From: Flammeovirga agarivorans
GTDB taxonomy: Bacteria; Bacteroidota; Bacteroidia; Cytophagales; Flammeovirgaceae
NCBI RefSeq assembly: GCF_012641475.1
Contig: NZ_JABAIL010000010.1
Span: 124,001 to 188,000 of the forward strand
Reading direction: 5' to 3'
Length of the DNA: 64,000 nucleotides
The notes beneath the pieces were generated by a model. The model saw only the letters and a program-made list of their open reading frames with translations, made no database searches and was not told the DNA's origin. The position numbers and the translations under genes were made by a program. Of this stretch, positions 54,944 through 62,355 are shown in pieces. Numbering within the stretch: the stretch's first letter is position 1; every line of letters begins with the position of its first letter.

Positions 54944-54982
54944 AATCCTTTTTTCGTATTTAAATGAAAAAAGGATTTTTTC
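54944..54982 (+). terminator. Terminator of the small lipoprotein gene
   Basis: The perfect 12-bp stem AATCCTTTTTTC/GAAAAAAGGATT is followed by TTTTT. It separates the upstream genes from the cheR operon. Confidence 0.92.
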
Positions 54983-55063
54983 GTATTTATCATCAGGCTT
55001 TATTTAAACAAGAAATTTTTTTATCTAACACTTTTTATAGAAATCCCATTACGTATTTTCAAT

Positions 55064-55891
55064 ATGCAAAGAGACATTGAAATCGCAGAGCTAAGAAGGC
55101 TAACCCAATATATTGATGATAATTTTGACTATGATTTCAAAAACTACGCAATGTCTTCTTTTACAAGAAGAGTAAGAAGAGTTGTGGAGTTATATAAATT
55201 CAGTTCAGTAGATGCATTAATCCGTAAGTTCAAAGACAACCCTGGATTCTTTCAAGATTTTGTCTCAGAAATTACCGTTAATGTCACTGAGATGTTTAGA
55301 GATCCTACATTTTGGATTTCACTTCGTGATGAAATCATTCCTGAAATCTTAAACGAGCATCAAAAGATCAATATTTGGCATGCTGGATGTTCTTCTGGGG
55401 AAGAAGTTATTTCTATGTGTATTATGCTAGAGGAAATGGGAACTCTAGACAAAGCTACCATCATTGCTACAGACATAGATAAATCAATAATTAGTAAAGC
55501 CAAGAAAGCTGCTTTCAACGCAAAAAATATGGAACTTAACCAATCCAACTATGAAAGGTTTGGAGGAAAAAGTTCTATTTATGACTATTTCATCGAAAGA
55601 GACGGTTTCTACCATGTAAAACCAGAATTACTTGATAGAGTCTCATTCAGAGTGCAAGATTTAGTCAAAGGAAACCCCTTCTCTAAGTTCGATCTCATTC
55701 TATGTAGAAATGTAATGATATACTTCAATCAGACATTACAAAACGAAGTATTGAAAAAACTACACGGAAGTTTATTCAAATATGGCAATCTAGCTATTGG
55801 CTCAAAGGAGTCATTAATCTGGTGTGATATCGCTAATAAATTCGTTGTAGTTAATAACGAGGAGAAGGTTTATAAAAAAATTAAAGAGTAA
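55064..55891 (+). CDS. cheR: CheR-type protein-glutamate methyltransferase
   Basis: The 275-residue protein has an N-terminal helical domain (TQYIDDNFDYDFKNYAMSSFTRRVRRV) and a SAM-binding domain with IWHAGCSSGEEVISMCIMLEE. Later motifs are EITVNVTEMFRDPTFW, ATDIDKS and DLILCRNVMIYFNQ. These are CheR signatures in order. CheR normally methylates chemoreceptors, but no receptor, CheA or CheW lies nearby. It starts a co-directional run with cheB (11 bases on) and sensor genes, so it may act in a non-chemotaxis circuit. Confidence 0.95.
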   Translation: MQRDIEIAELRRLTQYIDDNFDYDFKNYAMSSFTRRVRRVVELYKFSSVDALIRKFKDNPGFFQDFVSEITVNVTEMFRDPTFWISLRDEIIPEILNEHQKINIWHAGCSSGEEVISMCIMLEEMGTLDKATIIATDIDKSIISKAKKAAFNAKNMELNQSNYERFGGKSSIYDYFIERDGFYHVKPELLDRVSFRVQDLVKGNPFSKFDLILCRNVMIYFNQTLQNEVLKKLHGSLFKYGNLAIGSKESLIWCDIANKFVVVNNEEKVYKKIKE

Positions 55892-55902
55892 AACAGAACC
55901 GG

Positions 55903-56511
55903 ATGAGCAATTTAATTGACAAATCTGTTTTCGAGAAAAAATACAAATGTATTGTCATCGGGGGTTCTGCAGGAAGTTTTAAGCCAATTACTCAACTTTT
56001 AGCTGACATACCAAAGGATTTTCCGATACCAATAATTTTATGTCTACATCGTCTAAAACATGTTAGGCATGGTTTTATCGAAGCATTATCTATAAGAAGT
56101 TCTAAAACAATTGTAGAACCTCAAGATAAAGAAACGATCCGACCAGGAATGGTCTACCTCGCTCCTGCCAATTATCATTTATGTGTAGAGCTTGGTAATT
56201 CAATTTCACTTTCTACTGAAGGTTTAATTAATAATTCCAGGCCGGCTATTGATTTAACATTTCAAACTGCTGCATACACTTTTAAAGAAAAACTCATTGG
56301 TATTTTATATTCAGGAGCCAATAAGGATGGAGCACTAGGAATGAAATCAGTCAAAGACAAAGGTGGTGTAACTATCATTCAAGATCCAGAAGAGAGTATG
56401 ATGAACACGATGCCAATGTCTGCGAAAAATGTAACTGAGATTGATTTTTGCCTTGAAGCAGAAAAAATTAAAAATTTTCTACTCCAATTATACAAGGCTT
56501 ATCAAAAATAA
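55903..56511 (+). CDS. cheB: CheB-type methylesterase domain without receiver domain
   Basis: The 202-residue protein is only the catalytic domain: no N-terminal response-regulator domain is present. The nucleophile is S22 (IGGSAGSF), the histidine is H49 (LCLHRLKHVRHG) and the aspartate is D142 (SGANKDGALGMK). This is the CheB catalytic triad. Without a receiver domain it is not controlled by CheA phosphorylation in the usual way. It lies 11 bases after cheR and 49 bases before the membrane GAF gene. Confidence 0.94.
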   Translation: MSNLIDKSVFEKKYKCIVIGGSAGSFKPITQLLADIPKDFPIPIILCLHRLKHVRHGFIEALSIRSSKTIVEPQDKETIRPGMVYLAPANYHLCVELGNSISLSTEGLINNSRPAIDLTFQTAAYTFKEKLIGILYSGANKDGALGMKSVKDKGGVTIIQDPEESMMNTMPMSAKNVTEIDFCLEAEKIKNFLLQLYKAYQK

Positions 56512-56560
56512 ACGTTAGTTAATAAACTCTTGTCTTTTTTCAAGCAACCTTCATAATATT

Positions 56561-57601
56561 TTGAAAACAACGCAGAAAAAAACAAATATTCGAAGAAAAG
56601 GCTCACGCTCTGATGTACGTAAATATGGAATCATATTTAACGGGGTTTTTACAGCCATTTTTACAACAATTATTTTGTTGGAAATTCAATTCCCGAATAT
56701 TTTATCTCTTGTAGGTATCTTAGATACCAAGGAGTTTAATAGAGAAACATATCTATTAACGCTAAGATTTTTGGATCTAATATTTATTACTGGTACGGTT
56801 TACTTCTATCTAGATAAATCTAAACCTTTCAATATTTATTTAGGTATTCTATTCCTTTTCTTATGTATTTATTCTATTTGGGGTATTCATGACCTTCCTA
56901 ATGTAATTCTTACTAGCTTGGAAATCACCGATGATAAAATCATTGGACAAATTAGAGAAGTGAGTAACCCAACGTTTTATTCGATTGGATTTACATTTGC
57001 CATATTAATTTTCTTCTTATTCCGCTTGATCTCAGACTTAATGAAAGACCCTGAGGATCAGATTATTTATGTTCCTAAATATTACAACAAGGAAAATAAA
57101 AGCAACGAAGAAGAACGTATCGATGCTATTAAGGAAAGAGCTCAACTTATTAGAAAAAACATTCGATCTTCTATTCTAACGGTAGAAGACCAAGAAGATA
57201 GAGAACAAAAATTACTAAATGCTATCTGTAAAGAGTTCAAAGTCTGTACAGGTATTTATTATAAGGTAAATAAGAAAGAAGATATTGACATCATTCAGTA
57301 TTCAAAAGGTTTCTCTTTCTTCTTACCTGACTCACAGGTTTTAACTTATGAATTTGGCGAAGGGCTTCCAGGACAGGTAGCAAAAACGAAAACTTCGATT
57401 ATTTCAAATTCAATTCCTGAAAGATACATTAATGTAGTTTCAGGTCTAGGTGACGCCTCTCCTAACTCCTTAATGATATCTCCAATCCTTAATGATGACG
57501 ATGTTTTAACCGGAGTAGTCGAACTAGCATCTTTCAATAATTTCACTAAAGATGATAGAGAAATTCTTGACAATGTAACCAAATGGTTCACTGAAAATTA
57601 A
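56561..57601 (+). CDS. Four-helix membrane protein with C-terminal GAF domain
   Basis: The 346-residue protein starts at a TTG (56561-56563): a stop lies 14 codons upstream and there is no ATG in frame before the first membrane helix. Hydrophobic segments are near residues 24-50, 64-84, 90-118 and 138-158. After a charged linker, residues about 205-345 form a GAF domain (EQKLLNAICKEFKVCTGIYYKV, FGEGLPGQVAKTKTSIIS, NSLMISPILNDDDVLTGVVELAS). The GAF part resembles the one in the next protein. It sits between cheB and the sensor phosphatase. It is probably an input or accessory sensor of the same pathway (inferred). Confidence 0.8.
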   Translation: MKTTQKKTNIRRKGSRSDVRKYGIIFNGVFTAIFTTIILLEIQFPNILSLVGILDTKEFNRETYLLTLRFLDLIFITGTVYFYLDKSKPFNIYLGILFLFLCIYSIWGIHDLPNVILTSLEITDDKIIGQIREVSNPTFYSIGFTFAILIFFLFRLISDLMKDPEDQIIYVPKYYNKENKSNEEERIDAIKERAQLIRKNIRSSILTVEDQEDREQKLLNAICKEFKVCTGIYYKVNKKEDIDIIQYSKGFSFFLPDSQVLTYEFGEGLPGQVAKTKTSIISNSIPERYINVVSGLGDASPNSLMISPILNDDDVLTGVVELASFNNFTKDDREILDNVTKWFTEN

Positions 57602-57631
57602 TTGATGAGCTCTTGAAGTAAATTATAATAT

Positions 57632-60600
57632 ATGTTCTTCCAAGATTTAAAGATACGTACCAAAATTACAATCATAATGCTACTCGTAGTAACAATTACG
57701 GTAGCCATTATATCATTCCTTTCCTATATTCAGACAGAGGATTCTGTTGAACGTAGATACTCGGAAACTTTTGACGTTATCAGTACTCTGAAGTCTGAAC
57801 AGATTGATCAGAAGTTCAAGTATATCGAACAAAACTTAAAGTATATGGCAAAATCAGCTTTGATTGTATCCAATACTACAAAGTTGAAATACTTGTTCAA
57901 GACAAAATCAAGATCATATAAAGACTCAACATACTACGCGATCAAGAGAACACTTGATAATGAACTTTTCCCTAAACAAATTGTAAATGGTTATTCCAAT
58001 ATCATTATTACAGACAACAAGGGTAATGTATTGTATACTTCCTACACTTTTCCTGCATCAGTAATTGTTGGGGATAGAAATAAGAAGTTCGAGAAAATAA
58101 TCAAACAAGCGAAAACAAAAACATATTTCTCTGAGCCATTTAATACTGAGAAAGGTGTTCATATGTACATTGTTTCTCCAAGAATGAAATCAAGGTATGG
58201 AGAACTTGGGCATGTCATTATTCTATATTCACTTCAGAAAAACATCTACCCTATTGTTGAAAATAGGACTGGATTAGGAGACACCGGTGAAATTTTATTA
58301 TCTAGGATGTCTGAAGGAGCATCTAAAAATGTCACTATTATCTCACCCCTAAAAGGCTCACAAAACCTTCTAACTGAAGTAATTTCAGAAGGAGATCCAA
58401 AAAATGTTGCCATACAAAAAGCAGCAAAAGGCGACTCTAAGGATTTTGGTTATGATACAGACTGGAGAGACAAGAAAACAATATCCTACTGGAACTACAT
58501 TCCAACAACTAAATGGGGTCTCGTTGTAAAAATTGATTACGATGAGATTAAAAGTGGCCTTAATGGCTTAATCTTAACCTTCGTATATACAGCCATCATT
58601 ATCATTCTTATAGTAATGTTGATTGCTGTCATCTTCTCAAAATTCTTAACTAGTCCTATCATCCGACTAAAGAACCGATTAAATTATATCGCAAAAGGTA
58701 TCCTGCCACATGAAGTAGCTGACGATATCCAGAACGATGAAATTGGTGAAATGTCGATGGCTGTTCAAGAAGTAGTAAATGGTATGAAGAGAACTGCCAA
58801 CTTTGCTGAGCAGATTGGTGAAGGGAATTATGACGCCGTATACTCTGCCTTATCAGAAGATGATACACTAGGTAATGCACTTCTTTCAATGAGAGATAGT
58901 ATCCAAAAAGCGGAGAAAAGAGATCATGAAAGAAACTGGATTATTACGGGTGAAGCTGAGATAGGTCAAATCCTCCGTAACCACAACGATCTAATTGAAT
59001 TAGGAGACGAAGTCGTAGCATATACAACTGAGAAAATCAACGCCGTACAAGGTGCTTTCTATGTAGTTGAGGGTGCTACAGATGAACTTCCTATAGAAGA
59101 ACAAAGTATTGAGCTTATCAGTACTTATGCATATAACAAAAAGCGTTTCTTAAAAAAGAAATTCCATTTCACAGAAGGTCTAGTAGGACAAGCTGCTATT
59201 GAAATGGAGATGATATTAAGAACAGAGATCCCAAGTAATTACCTTTCAATTACTTCTGGTTTATTAGGTGAAACAAAACCAAAATCAATCCTTATCATGC
59301 CATTGATTGCCAATGAAAAGGTATACGGTTTATTAGAGTTCGCCTCATTAGAAGACTTCTCTACTATGACTCTAGAGTTTGTGAAGGAGATTTCACAAAT
59401 CATTGCCAGAACGATCTTCAACATTAAGATTAACGAAAGAACAGTTCGATTACTGAAGGAGTCTCAACAAATGTCTTCTGAACTTTCTGTCCAACAAGAG
59501 ATCTTAAGACAGAATGCTGAAGAAATGGAGTCCACACAAGAAGAATTACAACGCACTAATCACAGATTAGAAGAGCAAGTGGAAGAAGTGAAAAATTCTC
59601 AAAACAGACTTCAATCATTATTAGAAAACGCCTCTGAGGTGATTACAATTTTTGATAGTAACGCAAAAATCAAATTTGTATCTCCATCATCTAAACGAAT
59701 TTTAGGGTATAAACCAACTGATTTAATTGACTCATCTTACCTTTCTAACTTACATAAAGAGAGTATTGAACCAGTTAAGAAGTTCATCAATGATTTAGTC
59801 GAGTCTGAAGATAAAGCGACATTACAATTAGAGTATCGCTACAAACTTCAAGATGGTAGATATATTTGGCTGGAAGCTACAGGTATTAACCTTAGTCATG
59901 TTCCTGCAATCGAAGGTATAGTAATCAACGCACAAGATATTACGGAAAGAAGAAGAGCAGAGACGGAAAGACGTATGAGAACGCAAATGCAGGCACTTTC
60001 TGAAAACTCACTTGATCTTATCCAAAGGTTAAACACTGAAGGGCAAATCTTCTACACCAACCCTATTATAGAAGAATTGACAGGTCTATCCGCTGATCTT
60101 TTTGTGAATCAGAAACTTGACGACACCTCTCTTCCAAAAACAATAATTGATGAATGGAAGAATTTACTGATTGAGGTATCTTCTACTTCAGAAAAGTCTA
60201 CGAAAGAAGTCGAATTCCCTACAGCAAGCGGAAATAGATTTATGACCGTAACTGCAATCCCTGAATTCAATGAATCGAATGAGTTTGAAAGTGCTCTGTT
60301 TGTTTCACATGATATCACTGAAAGGAAAAAGGTTGAACTTGACATCTTATTAAAGAACAAGAAAATTACAGAGTCTATTAATTATGCCAAACGTATCCAA
60401 GGTGCAATCATCCCAGATACTGACCTAATTAAGAGAGACTTAACAGATTGCTTTATCTTCTACAAACCTAGAGATGTTGTTAGTGGCGACTTCCCTTGGT
60501 ATTTCAAAAAAGGTAAAGACATATATATTGCAGCCGTTGACTGTACAGGTCATGGTGTACCAGGTGCATTAATTTCATTAATTGGTTACTTTATCTTAAA

Positions 60601-61117
60601 CGATATCGTTCAGAACAATGAACACATTACTCCTGGCAATATGCTTGACCTTCTACACCAAGGTGTTACTAAAACTTTAAGACAGGATTCAAACAGTAGT
60701 ACAAGAGATGGAATGGATATTGCACTAGCAAAAATAGATCTTGAAAGTAAGGTCGTTGAATATGCAGGTGCTCATCGTCCATTGTATGTCTACAAGACTG
60801 CTACCGAAGAATTTACCCAAGTTAAAGGTGACAAATTCCCTGTAGGAGGAGAATACAAGACTAGAACTTCATTTACGACACATCAGATTACCTTAGATGA
60901 AGGTGACGAGATTTTCATGTTCTCAGATGGATACCCTGATCAATTTGGCGGTGATGAGAACAGAAAATTCGGTGCAAAACGTATTCGTGAGTTAATTATG
61001 AATACAGAACATTCATCTATGCAAGAGATTGCCAAAACATTTAGTGAAACATTTATTAACTGGAAAGGCAATGCAAAGCAGACTGATGACGTTATTATGA
61101 TAGGCATCAGATTCTAA
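57632..61117 (+). CDS. SiaA-like sensor phosphatase: periplasmic sensor, HAMP, GAF, two PAS, PP2C/SpoIIE
   Basis: The 1161-residue protein has TM1 (about 9-29), a periplasmic Cache-like sensor (40-305), TM2 (312-335) and HAMP (336-390). A GAF domain (436-599) and coiled coil (600-655) follow, then PAS domains at 658-773 and 784-900. A PP2C-type SpoIIE phosphatase ends it (923-1161). The phosphatase metal ligands are intact: VVSGDFPWY, VDCTGHGVPGAL, FSDGYPDQ and DDVIMIG. The domain order Cache-HAMP-PP2C is that of P. aeruginosa SiaA, here with GAF and PAS inserted. With siaB and siaC just downstream, it should dephosphorylate the SiaC-like protein. A TAnnTTTG promoter follows the gene. Confidence 0.92.
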   Translation: MFFQDLKIRTKITIIMLLVVTITVAIISFLSYIQTEDSVERRYSETFDVISTLKSEQIDQKFKYIEQNLKYMAKSALIVSNTTKLKYLFKTKSRSYKDSTYYAIKRTLDNELFPKQIVNGYSNIIITDNKGNVLYTSYTFPASVIVGDRNKKFEKIIKQAKTKTYFSEPFNTEKGVHMYIVSPRMKSRYGELGHVIILYSLQKNIYPIVENRTGLGDTGEILLSRMSEGASKNVTIISPLKGSQNLLTEVISEGDPKNVAIQKAAKGDSKDFGYDTDWRDKKTISYWNYIPTTKWGLVVKIDYDEIKSGLNGLILTFVYTAIIIILIVMLIAVIFSKFLTSPIIRLKNRLNYIAKGILPHEVADDIQNDEIGEMSMAVQEVVNGMKRTANFAEQIGEGNYDAVYSALSEDDTLGNALLSMRDSIQKAEKRDHERNWIITGEAEIGQILRNHNDLIELGDEVVAYTTEKINAVQGAFYVVEGATDELPIEEQSIELISTYAYNKKRFLKKKFHFTEGLVGQAAIEMEMILRTEIPSNYLSITSGLLGETKPKSILIMPLIANEKVYGLLEFASLEDFSTMTLEFVKEISQIIARTIFNIKINERTVRLLKESQQMSSELSVQQEILRQNAEEMESTQEELQRTNHRLEEQVEEVKNSQNRLQSLLENASEVITIFDSNAKIKFVSPSSKRILGYKPTDLIDSSYLSNLHKESIEPVKKFINDLVESEDKATLQLEYRYKLQDGRYIWLEATGINLSHVPAIEGIVINAQDITERRRAETERRMRTQMQALSENSLDLIQRLNTEGQIFYTNPIIEELTGLSADLFVNQKLDDTSLPKTIIDEWKNLLIEVSSTSEKSTKEVEFPTASGNRFMTVTAIPEFNESNEFESALFVSHDITERKKVELDILLKNKKITESINYAKRIQGAIIPDTDLIKRDLTDCFIFYKPRDVVSGDFPWYFKKGKDIYIAAVDCTGHGVPGALISLIGYFILNDIVQNNEHITPGNMLDLLHQGVTKTLRQDSNSSTRDGMDIALAKIDLESKVVEYAGAHRPLYVYKTATEEFTQVKGDKFPVGGEYKTRTSFTTHQITLDEGDEIFMFSDGYPDQFGGDENRKFGAKRIRELIMNTEHSSMQEIAKTFSETFINWKGNAKQTDDVIMIGIRF

Positions 61118-61125
61118 GTTCAGAA

Positions 61126-61159
61126 TTTGTTGTTAGTTATAAAGGTTTGATTATATTTG
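61126..61159 (+). promoter_or_regulatory. Promoter for siaB-siaC
   Basis: The -7 element TATATTTG (61152-61159) lies 19 bases after TTG (61130-61132), which is within TTTGTTG. The match to the Bacteroidota consensus is good. It gives siaB and siaC their own transcript, about 88 bases before the siaB ATG. Confidence 0.6.
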
Positions 61160-61246
61160 AAAAACATTTTTTTAACTCTATTTTTTTCCTGGGGTTAAAA
61201 GAACATCTCGGTAGTATGACTACTGAATTAAATTGTGTTCGGAAAT

Positions 61247-61795
61247 ATGAAATACATCTACGAACTCCATAGGACTATGCTAGACAAAGATCTCATTCTA
61301 ATTTATGAAGGTGAGATCACCCAAGACATTACTAAATCTGTACTATCCATGGCTGAAAGAAACATGGATTCTTACGGAGAACAATCCAAAATCAAAAGGA
61401 AAGTTTTTAATGTTATGGTAGAGTGTCTTCAAAACATAAGCAAGTACGCTGTACCTATGGAAGAAACTTCTGACAAGAAAAACAGTGCTGTTTTTATGAT
61501 TGGTAAAGAGGATAACTCTTACTTTATCACTTCTGGCAACCCCATTCTTTCTAAAAATGTGAAAGATATTGCTGGCAGATTAGACAGAATTAATGATTTA
61601 GACAAAGACGGTCTAAAGAATTTATATAAGGACATTATCAAAAATGGCAAGATTTCCGCAAAAGGTGGAGCAGGTCTTGGATTTATTGATATGGCCAGAA
61701 AATCGGGCGAAAAACTTCGCTTTGATTTTGAACCCATCAATGATGAGTTCACATTTTTTTCTCTTAAAACGACAATTCCAAGGAAACTAAAATAA
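61247..61795 (+). CDS. siaB: SiaB-family (DUF6272) protein kinase
   Basis: The start is placed at the ATG at 61247 (MKYIYELHRTMLDKD); the open frame begins at a GTG four codons earlier. The 182-residue GHKL-fold protein has the N-box-like FNVMVECLQNISKYA and a G-box-like GGAGLGFIDMARKSG. This matches the SiaB family, which phosphorylates SiaC on threonine in P. aeruginosa. It lies 9 bases before the SiaC gene and after the SiaA-like phosphatase, the same order as the Pseudomonas operon. No diguanylate cyclase (SiaD) is present. Confidence 0.87.
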   Translation: MKYIYELHRTMLDKDLILIYEGEITQDITKSVLSMAERNMDSYGEQSKIKRKVFNVMVECLQNISKYAVPMEETSDKKNSAVFMIGKEDNSYFITSGNPILSKNVKDIAGRLDRINDLDKDGLKNLYKDIIKNGKISAKGGAGLGFIDMARKSGEKLRFDFEPINDEFTFFSLKTTIPRKLK

Positions 61796-61804
61796 CTTTT
61801 TTAC

Positions 61805-62167
61805 ATGAAAATCCTTAATCTAGCCGGAACGGAGGATACACCGAAAGTCATCTTAGATAAAGAAAATGAACTATTCGAAATCTCGGGTAGATCACTTCCT
61901 GAAGATTCAGCAGAATTTTTTGCCCCAATTCTTAATTGGATTGAAGAATACGCTGATGACAAAAATGATGAGACAAGATTTCTTTTTAAACTTGAATACT
62001 TCAACACTGCTTCTTCTAAATTAATCTTAGATGTATTATCTAAACTTGAAGAAATTGAAGGTGTAACAGTTGTATGGTACTATCATGAAGATGATGAGGA
62101 CATGCAGGAAGCTGGAGAAGAATTTGAAGAATTAGTTGAATTAGAATTTGAATTCGAAACTTACTAA
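61805..62167 (+). CDS. siaC: SiaC-family (DUF1987) regulatory phosphoprotein
   Basis: The 120-residue protein has the family core LNLAGTEDTPKVILDKENELFEISGRSLPEDSAEFFAPI and the phosphorylation region LEYFNTASSKLILDVL. Counting from the ATG at 61805, the threonine is residue 68, the same number as the phosphorylated Thr68 of P. aeruginosa SiaC. The C terminus is strongly acidic (EEFEELVELEFEFE). In Pseudomonas, unphosphorylated SiaC activates the diguanylate cyclase SiaD; here the target is unknown. It is followed by a strong terminator. Confidence 0.9.
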   Translation: MKILNLAGTEDTPKVILDKENELFEISGRSLPEDSAEFFAPILNWIEEYADDKNDETRFLFKLEYFNTASSKLILDVLSKLEEIEGVTVVWYYHEDDEDMQEAGEEFEELVELEFEFETY

Positions 62168-62191
62168 TTCATGGTTTATCACCACCACAAG

Positions 62192-62226
62192 CACTTGATT
62201 TAGAGAAAATAAATCAAGTGTTTTTC
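62192..62226 (+). terminator. Terminator of the siaBC transcript
   Basis: The perfect 11-bp stem CACTTGATTTA/TAAATCAAGTG has a GAGAAAA loop followed by TTTTTC. Confidence 0.93.
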
Positions 62227-62355
62227 ATTTACATGCAGAAATAATCATTGCTACACAATATTTTATTATTTAAATGCATTAAATAAATGTATACTTTTTG
62301 CTAGATATAGGTTTATTTAGAAGAATTGAATTTCCGTACTATTTGACGGTCATCT

